Shown: positions 8,024 to 17,121 of the stretch, in pieces | How positions within the stretch are numbered: the first letter of the stretch is position 1 | How the letters are laid out: the number at the start of each line of letters is the position of its first letter | Assembly: GCA_016199985.1 (NCBI GenBank) | Contig: JACQFQ010000020.1 | Coordinates: forward strand, 1-64,000 | Source: Verrucomicrobiota bacterium | GTDB taxonomy: Bacteria > Verrucomicrobiota > Verrucomicrobiia > Limisphaerales > UBA11320 | DNA length: 64,000 nt | Direction of reading: 5' to 3' | Position numbers and translations under genes: made by a program | Notes under the pieces: model-generated | The model's input: only the letters and a program-made list of their open reading frames with translations | Databases searched by the model: none | Told to the model about the DNA's origin: nothing

Positions 8024-9201
8024 GGAGTTCCTCCTTTCTTGGGACCGAAGCAGTAGACCGTCCCGTCGTCGGAGCCGATGATGATGCGTCCATCCGAGAT
8101 CGCGGGCGATCCGCCCACAGGCCTGCCGATTTCAAAAGACCAAAGCTCCTTCCCTGTTTCCAAGCCGATCACGTAGAGAAAACCATCGTCCGACCCGACC
8201 ACCACCTTGTCGCCCACGACCACGGGGGAGCTGTCCACCTTGCCGCGCGTGCCGAAGACCCAGACGGGATCGCCTGTCTTCCGATTCAGGCAGTGCAGAC
8301 GCTTGTCGCGCCCGCCGACAATCACCCGCGTCTCGGTCAACGCTGGCGACGAGAAGTAGGGGAAGCCGCGGTCCCGATAGCTCCAAACGTTGGTGCCCTT
8401 CTCGAGGTCGAAGCACAGGAACTCGTTTTCGTAGTGCCCCACAAAGGCGTGCTTGCCGCTGAGCGCGGCGGACGCCGCGATGTAGGCCCCGGCGTCGAAC
8501 TGCTTCACCACGCTGCCATCCGCGAGGGAGATCACATGCACCAGCGCGTCGCATCCGCCGAACACCGTCTGTCCGCGCGCCACCGCGGGAGTGCCGTTGA
8601 TATAGTTGCTGCTTTCGAAAACCCAGTTGCTCTTCCCGGTGGAAGCTTCCAGGCAGTAGAGCTTGAAGTCATAGCTGCCCGCCAGAACCCACTTCGAGTC
8701 GCCCTTGGGCGCGGACACCCAGTTGGGTCCGCCCAGAATCTTGTCTCCCGTCTGGAACTTCCAGGCCAGGTTCCCCTGCTTCGCGTCCAACGCGTAGAGA
8801 TAGGCGTCCTCGGATCCGAAATAAACGCGTCCATCGAGCACCAGCGGCGAGGACTCCACGCCGCCCTGGGTCTTGAACCGCCAGAGCTTCTCGCCCGTCT
8901 TGAGGTCCAGCGCGTAGAGATGCTCGTCGAGCGAACCCACAAACACCTTCCCCGCCACGATGGCCGCGGAAGATTTCACCGCGGCGCCCGTCTTGAATTC
9001 CCACAGCTTCGTCAGCGAATCGGAAAGCGAGCCGGAGGCCAGCCCGGACAAGGAAGGATCGCCCCGGAACATCGGCCAGTCAGAGGCCAGGGCGGACGCC
9101 GCGCTCGCGAGGAAAAGAGAAAGAAGAAATGAGACCGCCGTCGCCCCGCTCCAACGGAGCCGAGCCGCCAGGAACCTCGCCCATGTCATCCTGCCAATCA
9201 T
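8020..9201 (-). CDS. Exported PQQ-type beta-propeller (BamB-like) protein
   Basis: Secreted protein of about 393 residues made of PQQ-enzyme/BamB-like WD repeats, an eight-blade-type propeller without catalytic domains. An N-terminal signal peptide with a hydrophobic core (AVSFLLSLFLASAASALA) is followed by DWPMFRGDPSLSG, the usual entry to such propellers. Blade repeats of the type LYALDLKTGEKLWRFKTQGGVESSP recur at about 40-residue spacing to the end. The start is uncertain: ATG 9201, ATG 9189 and a frame start at 9237 all precede the same signal sequence. It is the promoter-proximal gene of the minus-strand operon and overlaps the HemN-like gene by 4 bp. Known roles of such propellers are scaffold or binding functions; its ligand here is unknown. 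Confidence 0.8.
   Translation of the reverse strand: MIGRMTWARFLAARLRWSGATAVSFLLSLFLASAASALASDWPMFRGDPSLSGLASGSLSDSLTKLWEFKTGAAVKSSAAIVAGKVFVGSLDEHLYALDLKTGEKLWRFKTQGGVESSPLVLDGRVYFGSEDAYLYALDAKQGNLAWKFQTGDKILGGPNWVSAPKGDSKWVLAGSYDFKLYCLEASTGKSNWVFESSNYINGTPAVARGQTVFGGCDALVHVISLADGSVVKQFDAGAYIAASAALSGKHAFVGHYENEFLCFDLEKGTNVWSYRDRGFPYFSSPALTETRVIVGGRDKRLHCLNRKTGDPVWVFGTRGKVDSSPVVVGDKVVVGSDDGFLYVIGLETGKELWSFEIGRPVGGSPAISDGRIIIGSDDGTVYCFGPKKGGTP
8030..8037 (-). promoter_or_regulatory. Strong Shine-Dalgarno for the HemN-like gene
   Basis: On the minus strand AAAGGAGG precedes ATG 8023 with a 6-nt spacer. It lies inside the 3' end of the propeller gene, showing that the two are co-transcribed. 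It is one of the best ribosome binding sites in the window and fixes the start. Confidence 0.75.
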
Positions 9202-9351
9202 CACAACATCACCCGAGCTCAAACGAACGGACGTCAATATGGAATCTCAGCGGGCAGGTGGCAACTGAAATAATACCTACACGTATGATTTTGCCTTCAG
9301 GTTGCGTTTCCGGTGCGGCGGGAGCTAGCGTCGCGGGATGGAAGCGAACGC
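9202..9351. promoter_or_regulatory. Divergent promoter region
   Basis: A 150-bp AT-richer interval between the propeller-led minus-strand operon and the plus-strand enolase-superfamily gene. A TATGAT hexamer at 9284-9289 could be a -10 element for the plus-strand gene, and a TATTAT read on the minus strand in the same stretch could serve the operon. No convincing -35 partners were found, so the exact promoters remain unplaced. Confidence 0.3.
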
Positions 9352-10770
9352 ATGAGCACGAGCCAGGCGACCGATATCCGGGTCCGGGAGGCGGAGCTTT
9401 ACTATCTCCCGATCCAAAACCGGGTGCCGTTGAAATTCGGCCCAGAGATCGTGACATCGGTCACCTGCGCCCGCGCGAGGGTGGTGGTGGAGTCCGGGGC
9501 GGGAATGGCGGTGGGCTGGGGCGAGACGCCTTTGAGCGCGCAATGGGTCTGGCCCGGCGATGTGCCCTACGCCGAGCGCCACGAGGCGCTGAAGGCCTTC
9601 ACTGAAACGCTGGGCGACGCCTGGACGCGCGTCGAGGAGCAAGGCCACGCCTTCGACCTCGGACATCGGTTCATCGAGGACATTCTCCCTGGGCTGCTCA
9701 ACGCCTTCAACGGGGAGAGGCGAGCGGGGCGCGAGCCGATGCCTCACCTTGCGGCTCTGGTGTGCGCTTCGGTCTTCGATCAGGCGCTCCACGACGCTTA
9801 CGGCAACGCGGTTGGAAGGCCGGTGTACGAGACTTACCGCCCTCCGTTTCTCCAGCGCGATCTGAGCCACTTCCTCACGCCGGCCGCGGAGAGCGCGGTT
9901 TCATTTCGAGGGCTCTACCCGCGGGACTTCCTCCTGCCGGCCCCCCGCCTTCGACTTCCGGCCTGGCACCTGGTGGGCGGCGTGGACGCCCTGGAAACGC
10001 AGGACCTCACGGGAAGCGAGCCGCGAGACGAGCACCCGCTGCTCCTGGCGGACTGGATTCGCCGGGATGGCCTTCGCTGCCTGAAGGTCAAGCTGCGGGG
10101 CAACGACGCGGCCTGGGACTTCGATCGCTTTGTTCGCGTGGGACAGATCGCCGTGGGGTTGGGCGTGGACTGGCTGAGCGCCGACTTCAACTGCACCGTC
10201 CGCGAGCCGGCGTACGTGAACGAGATCCTGGACCGATTGCGAACGGATCATCCGCGGCTCTACGGCATGCTCCTGTACGTCGAGCAGCCCTTCCCCTACG
10301 ATCTGGAGAAGGAGCGAATCGACACCCACAGCATCGCCAGCCGGAAACCCTTGTTCCTCGACGAGAGCGCCCACGACTGGCGGGTGATTCGGCGGGGGCG
10401 CGAGCTGGGATGGAACGGCGTCGCGCTGAAGACCTGCAAGACGCAAACCGGCGCGCTGCTGAGCGGCAGCTGGGCGAAAGCGCACGGGATGTCGCTGATG
10501 GTGCAGGATCTGACGAATCCCATGCTGGCGCAGATTCCTCATGTGCTGCTGGCCGCGCACATGGGGACCTTGATGGGAGTCGAAACCAACAGCTCGCAGT
10601 ATTATCCGGCGGCCTCGGCCGCCGAGGAGGCAATCCATCCGGGGTTGTATCGGAGGCGCGAAGGAAGGGTGGACGCGTCGACGCTCCGCGGTCCGGGCTT
10701 CGGCGCGAGGGTCGCTGAAATCGCGCGCGCGCTCCCTCCTCCGCGGCGGTGGGCGTCCCGCCTGCCGTAG
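9352..10770 (+). CDS. Enolase-superfamily enzyme, mandelate racemase/muconate lactonizing type
   Basis: Cytosolic metal-dependent enzyme of 472 residues that would abstract a proton alpha to a carboxylate. The barrel catalytic residues are recognisable: K-x-K in LKVKLRG (Lys245/Lys247), and metal ligands Asp278 (SADFN), Glu311 (YVEQPFP) and Asp337 (LDES). Lys360 follows in LKTCKT, consistent with the muconate-lactonizing/dipeptide-epimerase arrangement of one Lys on each side. The N-terminal capping domain holds a VGWGETPLS segment. Start ATG 9352 is preceded by a GGGATGGAAG purine stretch. The protein is longer than typical members (about 370-400), with extra residues around 195-240. The substrate is unknown; neighbours do not define a sugar-acid pathway. 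Confidence 0.8.
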   Translation: MSTSQATDIRVREAELYYLPIQNRVPLKFGPEIVTSVTCARARVVVESGAGMAVGWGETPLSAQWVWPGDVPYAERHEALKAFTETLGDAWTRVEEQGHAFDLGHRFIEDILPGLLNAFNGERRAGREPMPHLAALVCASVFDQALHDAYGNAVGRPVYETYRPPFLQRDLSHFLTPAAESAVSFRGLYPRDFLLPAPRLRLPAWHLVGGVDALETQDLTGSEPRDEHPLLLADWIRRDGLRCLKVKLRGNDAAWDFDRFVRVGQIAVGLGVDWLSADFNCTVREPAYVNEILDRLRTDHPRLYGMLLYVEQPFPYDLEKERIDTHSIASRKPLFLDESAHDWRVIRRGRELGWNGVALKTCKTQTGALLSGSWAKAHGMSLMVQDLTNPMLAQIPHVLLAAHMGTLMGVETNSSQYYPAASAAEEAIHPGLYRRREGRVDASTLRGPGFGARVAEIARALPPPRRWASRLP

Positions 10771-10771
10771 A

Positions 10772-10790
10772 GGGCCGCGTCTCGCGGCCC
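10772..10790. terminator. GC hairpin between convergent genes
   Basis: GGGCCGCG at 10772-10779 and CGCGGCCC at 10783-10790 form a perfect 8-bp stem with a 3-nt loop, right after the enolase-superfamily stop and 16 bp before the convergent stop at 10807. No T-run follows on either strand, so termination efficiency is uncertain, but the position suits a shared bidirectional 3' end. Confidence 0.45.
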
Positions 10791-10806
10791 AAGCCTCGCG
10801 TCCTCT

Positions 10807-13800
10807 TCAGGGCGTCGCGGGCAAAAACCGGAAGTATTGCATGAACCCGGTTGGCTTCACCACGAACGGCGAGGTCGCGTTCGGCACGGCTTTCCATGGA
10901 CCGACCACAGTCGGCGCGGATTGCAGCGATCCTTTCACGGCGGCGGTCCAGGTGAGCTGGAGCTGGCCGTTCTCCAGAACGGCGTAGCTCACCGTGTGCG
11001 TCTGGCCACACTGCACCTCCACGATGAACTCACAGCTGATCGGATTCGCCGGATCGTCGAGATGACAGGTCACGAGCGTGCGACCCACCGGGAAGTGGCT
11101 TCCCGACGGCGGATTGCAGATCACCGGACGATTCGTGCCGCAGAGCGTGCGCGCGAACACATCGTATTTCACCACGGCGCCCGTCGATTCCTCGCACAGG
11201 ACCACGATCGGCTTCGTCGGACAGAAAATCGACGGCGGGCCGCTGTCCGGCAGCACCGTGATTGTCATCGTCGTTGTCGCCGTGTTCCCGCGCGGATCGG
11301 TGGCGGTGAATGTGATCGTGTGATCTCCGGGCTCAAGATGCGTTCCGGGCGGCGGATCCTGACGCACCGTGATGAGCTTGCCGGACACTGTGCAGGCGTC
11401 GGCCACTTGGAGGAATGGTCGCAGATCCGCCAGCACGATGAAGCATCCGGCGGGTCCCACGCCTCCGACCGTGCCGTTGCCGAACGACGCGTCCCCGACC
11501 CGCACCGTCACGTCGGGCGGCGGGATCACCACCGGCGGGGTGATATCGCCAAAGTTGATGCAGCCTGGCCAGCCATAGGAGTCGAAGGGTCCCCAGCCAT
11601 ACACCGTGACGCCGGCTGGGAACTTCGAGCTGATCGAGTGCAAGCCGAAGGTCAAGGGTTTGCTCACGCCATAAAAGGCGCTTGAGCCGATTTGCTGAAA
11701 CTCGCCCGCGGGAATCGTCGTGCCATCGATCGACACGCTGGAGCGCCCGTCAAGCGACACAATGATGTTCACCCAGTGCGATTCGAATCGCGCCGGCCCC
11801 GTGCAGATGCTGTGCGACGTGGAGTACATGATCGGCGGGAGCACATTCGCCATGAAAGGATCCGAGCTGTCCACGCCGTCGAAGTCGGAGCTGTTCGCGT
11901 ATTGGGTGACGCTCACCGGCTTGTCGGCCGTGATGAGCGCGCCGTTGGCGATGACCTTCTCGAGGTTCTGCCCGCGATTGAGAGTCGCCGCGAACACCCC
12001 GTCGATGAACACCTGCGTGGCGTCCACCGACGCCATGACGCGATACGTGTCGCCGCCCAACCTTCCCTGGAGTCGGTAAACGGGGAACACCGTGGCGAAG
12101 TCACGCACCGGCATGAGCTGTTCCACGAGGTGATCGCAGAAGAAAGTGGTCGGCCCACTGATGTTCGCGCAGCGATGTCCGCCAAAGACGCCGACGGGCG
12201 CCGAGGACCGGATCTCCGTGCCCGAGAGATCTCCCGGCACATCGTTCGTGTTGCGCAGCTGATAGGTTTCGCCCGGCTGCAGCGTGATATTGAAAGGCAC
12301 GCCGGGGTCTCGAACGCCCACGCGCACCGAGGGCGTGATCGTCACGACGGTGTTGGACTCCGTGCCCACGATCGCGAACTGCGAGCCGTTCAAGCGCGGC
12401 TTGCCCGCGTTCACATTGCGATAGCCCTGCACCAGATACTCCGTCCCGAGAACATCGATCGGCAGCGCCCGAAATCCGTCCGTTGTGTTCGTGGCGGAAT
12501 TGATCCCCACCACCGAGATGTCGGAGTTCGCGACGATGAAGATGCCCTTGTTGGTGATTCCGTCGTTCAGATTGGCGAGCTCGGCCTGGGTGGGCAGGTC
12601 CACGTTGATGAGCCTGGATCCCGCGAAGTTGATCACGTTTGTAAATCGCAGGCTGGGGATGACGACAATGCACAAAGTCTCGGGCTGGGAAGCAATGCAC
12701 AGGCTGAGCTTCGATGGATTGGCTGGATCCGGCGTGTAGTTCCCGGGGAAGGCGAGGATGAACGCGCGGCCGGAGCAGCTGTAATCGCAGCGGGTCGGAC
12801 GGTCGATCGTGAGCTGGTAGTCCTCCACCTCGCCGAACGCGGCGGGTCCGGTGAAAGAGAGGCCGCCTGATATGCTCAGCCTGAATCGGGCGAAGGTCTT
12901 TCCGGGCGACGCGTTCGCGGGAACGTTGAACTGAATCCGGTTCACGCCGCCGGTCACCGACATGGACTCCGGCCAAACCCTGTCAATGGCCTCATGCCAG
13001 CTGCCGTCGTGGTTGTAGTCGATCCACGCGTCGATCATTCCTCGAGACGAGGAAACAATCTCCACCAAAGCTGTCTGTCCGGGAATCAGCGGGGTCAGGA
13101 ACCGCACCCCGTCTTCGTCGTCAGGCGCCCCGGACGGGGACCGATCGTCGCCCTGGGCGTCGATGCTCGGCTGCCCGTCGTCCTCGCTATCGATGTTTCG
13201 CCCGAGGAAGAGACGCGGCGGGACGGCGGCCACATGAGTGAGGCTGACCGCAGGGCCCTGAAACGCCGATGTCGTCACGTACACATGCACCGCGCCGTTG
13301 CGCTTCTGCGTGGTCTCGTACGAAGTTCCAACCTCCGGAGCGTCGCCCCAATCCGTCAGCAGAGGGAAGATTTCAACGACGTAGTCCTCCACCTCGCCGT
13401 CCGGCGCGGGTCCGAACGGAACATCAATGCCCTTTCGGGTGAGCCGAAACCGCGCGAACGTTTTGCCGGGCTTCGCGTTTTGCGGGATCGTGAAGCTCAT
13501 GTTGGTCGTCCCCCCGAAAAACGGAATGTGGTTGAGCATGTGCTCATCGGCGTCCTCGAAGTCGCCGTCGCCATTGAAGTCCATCCACGCGTCCAGGAAG
13601 CCAATCTGAAACGGACCCGCGGCCCCCGCGATAAACGGGGCGCCGGTCACCGTAATCCCCGTCTTGAGCCCCGCGATCATGACATTGTTGAACGTCACTC
13701 CATCCTCATCATCGAGATCGAGGGTCGGATTCTTGTCGTCGCCTTGCGCCAACGCGTCGGGCTGTCCATCCGGCTCGGAGTCCACGCGGCTGCCGAGATA

Positions 13801-16800
13801 GAACCCGTCTATGATGGTATGTGACGGGCCGTTGGCGGCCTTCGTCGTCTTGTAGCTGTCCGGCGCGTCGCCCCAGTCGAACCGGGGCCGCGGCGTCACA
13901 GTGACGGTGAAGGTCGTCGCATTGCTGCTTGCCCCGTCGCTCACCACAACCGTCAGCGCGCTGAAGCCGGTTCCAGGATCCGGCGCCTTCACAATCAATG
14001 TGCGATTGGACCCGCCTCCGCCAAAGCTCAGATTCGACAGCGGGATGAGATTCGGATTGCCGCTGCCCGCGAATAGGCTGAGCGCGGCGGCCGCTGTCTC
14101 CTTGTCGCCAATCGTGAATGGAATCACCAGGGTTGCCCCCTCCTCCATGGACTGGTCGGTCAACTTCGTGATCGAGGGCGGATCGTTCACCGCAATCACA
14201 CGCGCGAGAAATGTGCCGGTCGCCGTCGCCGATCCGTCGGACACAGTGACGGTGACCACCGTCGTGCCAAACCTGTCGGGCGCGGGCACAAAGTGGGTCA
14301 TCCACGAGCCGTCAAAGAACGTGAACACAAACTGATTGTCGGGGATCAATGTGGGATCCGCGGCCTTCGCGCTCAGCTTCAACTGCGGCGAAGCGGTCTC
14401 GAGATCGGTCGCCTGAAAGAATGTGTCCGGCGAAGGCGTGTCCTCGGTCGTGGATTGGTCCGGAATCTTTCCGAGGGTGGGCGGATCGTTCACCGGCTTG
14501 ACGGTCAACTGAAACTGTCTCGGCTGACGCGCGCCGGTCTTGTCTGAAACCCAAACCGTGATCAGGGCGGTCCCCGACGCGTTGAGCGGGGGCGTGATCA
14601 CGAGGCTTCGCGAGTTCCCATTGCCTGAAAACGCGAAATTCAGGGGTCCGTTCAAGCTGCCGTTCAAGCTGGTCGCGCTCAGGGTGAGAGTGTCGTTCGC
14701 GTCGAGGTCGCTCACCGTGATCGGAATGGCCGCCGTGGGCTTGTCCTCGTCCGTGAATTGATTCGGAATGTCGGAGAGGGAGGGGACATGATTCCCCTCG
14801 GGGACAAAGACAAGATAGTCGAAGTCGCCCAAGGTCGCCGCGTAGCGGAAGGTGAGCGGGACATTGTCCCCGTTCACAAAGACGGGTTGGTTGGCGGCCG
14901 CGTCGACGAGGGGGACGAGCACATTCGCGCCAAACGCCCCGTTGCCCGGAGCGTTAAAGACTCCCAGGAGGCTCGTCGTCTGAGGCGCCGCGGCGGGCGA
15001 GCTCGTGACTCGCAAAAGAGCCCCGCTGTTCTGGCCATCGCCCAGGTTCCCGTTGGAAAGCGCCGCATAGACTCGATACTTGGCCGCGGGCAGCGTGCGC
15101 GTGAAATTCAGGAACTCGCCCTGCCCCACCCAGCCCAGGCGGAAGCTGTTCGACGTGAAGTAGGCGCCGCGGTAGTTCATGTTGCCCGCTTGGTTGGCGA
15201 TCATCGGGACGTTGGGGCTCTCCGCTAGGCGATACACATCTCCGCTAGGCTCGGCGGTGGGATAGAAATAGTCGATGTTGGCCTTGGCGGACAGACCGTC
15301 ATACGCGCCGCCATAGTACGGCATCACATTCACGTCCAACCCCGGAACTCCGGCCTTCGGATTCGTCCGGCCCGCGTTGAAGTTGAAATCCTCGGCCTCG
15401 ATAAAGAACGACCCCGTTGGCAGAGCGGTGGCGGTAAACGCGAATCCGAACACCTGTTTATTGAAGGTCAGCTGAACAAAGACCGGGCTATTGGGAGTCC
15501 AGCCTCCCGGCGGCGCGTCGGCGATCAAAGTGGTGATCAGCCCCGATTTGCTCTGCTTGAAGCTCAAGGGGTGCTGGGCCTGGTTGATGTCGAAGTAGAG
15601 CAACGAAATGCCGGCGGGATCGACGACGCCGGCCGGCGCGGGGCCGTCGTCGACGAGCGTGATGACGACAGGGCTGCGGACATCGACCTCGGTCGCGCCG
15701 TTCGCCGGGGCCACGCCGCGGCAGAACGCGGGCCCGACGCCCACGGGATAAACCCGCACGGCGCCGGCGTTCGAGCGATCATTCAGGAGCGCGCGCTCGC
15801 CGCAATCGTCGACGCTGAAGATCTCGACCTCCGCTCCGCCGGATCCCTGCCACCAATCGCATCGCATCATGTAGAAGCCGGCTTGCTGGACATAAAAATC
15901 GAATATCGTGTCGGAGGCTCCGCGGGGGCCGTCGAATTCCCCGAGCACAAGGCCAAACACATCCCCCTTGCCATGACCGAGGCTGAGTCGGAATCCGTCA
16001 TCGCTGTTCACCCCCCAGCGATGCTTGCCCTGCGCGAGGAAGACGATTCCGCGGATTTCCGTGGCCAGGTTCTCGGCGACGACAACGCCCGCAGGAACGC
16101 CAGGGAGCGGCTGGTTTCCCGCAAAATTCTCCCCGGGCCCATCGACCAATCCCCAGTTCACCGTCGGACGCAGGAAGAAGTTTCGTCCTTCCGCGAAGCC
16201 CGCGATCGCCGCCCCAAGGTCGGCGACGTTCGGAAACGGAGCGAGGGTTTCAGGGTCGCGATAATCCTCGGCGAGCTGCCTCTCGCCGTTGACCCGAGAG
16301 TTCTCGTCGAAGGGGAAGCGATGGATGGGCAGCTGATGGACGCGCGCGATGAATCCGGAGGTGCTGTCGTCGATGGACGAAGTCACGAGCAGATCGGGAG
16401 TGACGATCGTGCCGGGGTTGTCCGTGTGGACATTGAAGCTCTGCCAGGCGCCCGCCAGCGCGGTCGGAGTGTTGAAGGACCCCAAGGGCGCGGTGAAAAG
16501 CGCGGACGAGCCGTGAAGAATCTGCGCGTTCGGATCGCTGGCCTGAGCCCAGCTGGAGGCGTTGACGGCGTCGTAGGCGCGCAGCTGGAACGTCAACGAC
16601 TGGCCCGGGGCGCCCTTGGCAACAGTCACCCGCAAGCCCTGCTGGATCTGTCCTCCCGAAACGTTCGCCTGCGACGCGGGGAGCAGCGTCATGTCGCACT
16701 CCCTGGCGCCCAGCGGCCCGAACCAGAGCTCGACCGTCCTCCACACCGCCCCGGGCGGACCCAACGGCGCCCCTTTGAATATCTTGGGAGAGCCGCGAAG

Positions 16801-17121
16801 CGCAATCGTCGGATCGCTGGGCTCGGGACCGAAGATCGTCCCTCCAGACAGGGTCACATATCCCGGCGTGGGCTGCGCTCCCGCTTTGGTGGCGCCGAAA
16901 CAAATGGCCCCCATGAGGCAGCACAGAAAAGCGGCGAAGGACAGCCGACGAACGGGAGCGGAGTACACACGAGGGGCCTTGAGGGTCGCGGGATCGGATT
17001 CGCCGGGCGCCCGCATGGACAACCACCGCGACTGTTCCCGGCTCTCTGACGAACCGCCTGCCCCGACCGATCGAGGTCGGATCTGATCTGCTGTCTGCAT
17101 AACCACGCCAAAAATCTTCAT
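10807..17121 (-). CDS. Giant secreted multidomain protein (PA14, cadherin-like, GEVEDY, IgGFc-binding, HYR)
   Basis: A 2,104-residue predicted exported protein. A hydrophobic signal (LSFAAFLCCLMGAICFGA, about residues 59-76) sits behind a long N-terminal stretch, so internal Met36 is an alternative start. Domains in order: beta-sandwich region; PA14-like domain (about 315-440, HRWGVNSDDGFRLSLG); a segment with SFFIEAEDFNF; three cadherin/Ig-like repeats each entered by NDPP or TDEDKP; two GEVEDY domains (about 1240 and 1430); a large IgGFc-binding-protein-like domain (about 1450-1860); two HYR-like domains; and the tail LQSAPTVVGPWKAV...YFRFLPATP. No catalytic site was recognised, which suggests adhesion or binding. 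Its ATG overlaps the stop of the upstream giant gene by 4 bp, so the two are almost certainly co-expressed. Confidence 0.85.
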   Translation of the reverse strand: MKIFGVVMQTADQIRPRSVGAGGSSESREQSRWLSMRAPGESDPATLKAPRVYSAPVRRLSFAAFLCCLMGAICFGATKAGAQPTPGYVTLSGGTIFGPEPSDPTIALRGSPKIFKGAPLGPPGAVWRTVELWFGPLGARECDMTLLPASQANVSGGQIQQGLRVTVAKGAPGQSLTFQLRAYDAVNASSWAQASDPNAQILHGSSALFTAPLGSFNTPTALAGAWQSFNVHTDNPGTIVTPDLLVTSSIDDSTSGFIARVHQLPIHRFPFDENSRVNGERQLAEDYRDPETLAPFPNVADLGAAIAGFAEGRNFFLRPTVNWGLVDGPGENFAGNQPLPGVPAGVVVAENLATEIRGIVFLAQGKHRWGVNSDDGFRLSLGHGKGDVFGLVLGEFDGPRGASDTIFDFYVQQAGFYMMRCDWWQGSGGAEVEIFSVDDCGERALLNDRSNAGAVRVYPVGVGPAFCRGVAPANGATEVDVRSPVVITLVDDGPAPAGVVDPAGISLLYFDINQAQHPLSFKQSKSGLITTLIADAPPGGWTPNSPVFVQLTFNKQVFGFAFTATALPTGSFFIEAEDFNFNAGRTNPKAGVPGLDVNVMPYYGGAYDGLSAKANIDYFYPTAEPSGDVYRLAESPNVPMIANQAGNMNYRGAYFTSNSFRLGWVGQGEFLNFTRTLPAAKYRVYAALSNGNLGDGQNSGALLRVTSSPAAAPQTTSLLGVFNAPGNGAFGANVLVPLVDAAANQPVFVNGDNVPLTFRYAATLGDFDYLVFVPEGNHVPSLSDIPNQFTDEDKPTAAIPITVSDLDANDTLTLSATSLNGSLNGPLNFAFSGNGNSRSLVITPPLNASGTALITVWVSDKTGARQPRQFQLTVKPVNDPPTLGKIPDQSTTEDTPSPDTFFQATDLETASPQLKLSAKAADPTLIPDNQFVFTFFDGSWMTHFVPAPDRFGTTVVTVTVSDGSATATGTFLARVIAVNDPPSITKLTDQSMEEGATLVIPFTIGDKETAAAALSLFAGSGNPNLIPLSNLSFGGGGSNRTLIVKAPDPGTGFSALTVVVSDGASSNATTFTVTVTPRPRFDWGDAPDSYKTTKAANGPSHTIIDGFYLGSRVDSEPDGQPDALAQGDDKNPTLDLDDEDGVTFNNVMIAGLKTGITVTGAPFIAGAAGPFQIGFLDAWMDFNGDGDFEDADEHMLNHIPFFGGTTNMSFTIPQNAKPGKTFARFRLTRKGIDVPFGPAPDGEVEDYVVEIFPLLTDWGDAPEVGTSYETTQKRNGAVHVYVTTSAFQGPAVSLTHVAAVPPRLFLGRNIDSEDDGQPSIDAQGDDRSPSGAPDDEDGVRFLTPLIPGQTALVEIVSSSRGMIDAWIDYNHDGSWHEAIDRVWPESMSVTGGVNRIQFNVPANASPGKTFARFRLSISGGLSFTGPAAFGEVEDYQLTIDRPTRCDYSCSGRAFILAFPGNYTPDPANPSKLSLCIASQPETLCIVVIPSLRFTNVINFAGSRLINVDLPTQAELANLNDGITNKGIFIVANSDISVVGINSATNTTDGFRALPIDVLGTEYLVQGYRNVNAGKPRLNGSQFAIVGTESNTVVTITPSVRVGVRDPGVPFNITLQPGETYQLRNTNDVPGDLSGTEIRSSAPVGVFGGHRCANISGPTTFFCDHLVEQLMPVRDFATVFPVYRLQGRLGGDTYRVMASVDATQVFIDGVFAATLNRGQNLEKVIANGALITADKPVSVTQYANSSDFDGVDSSDPFMANVLPPIMYSTSHSICTGPARFESHWVNIIVSLDGRSSVSIDGTTIPAGEFQQIGSSAFYGVSKPLTFGLHSISSKFPAGVTVYGWGPFDSYGWPGCINFGDITPPVVIPPPDVTVRVGDASFGNGTVGGVGPAGCFIVLADLRPFLQVADACTVSGKLITVRQDPPPGTHLEPGDHTITFTATDPRGNTATTTMTITVLPDSGPPSIFCPTKPIVVLCEESTGAVVKYDVFARTLCGTNRPVICNPPSGSHFPVGRTLVTCHLDDPANPISCEFIVEVQCGQTHTVSYAVLENGQLQLTWTAAVKGSLQSAPTVVGPWKAVPNATSPFVVKPTGFMQYFRFLPATP

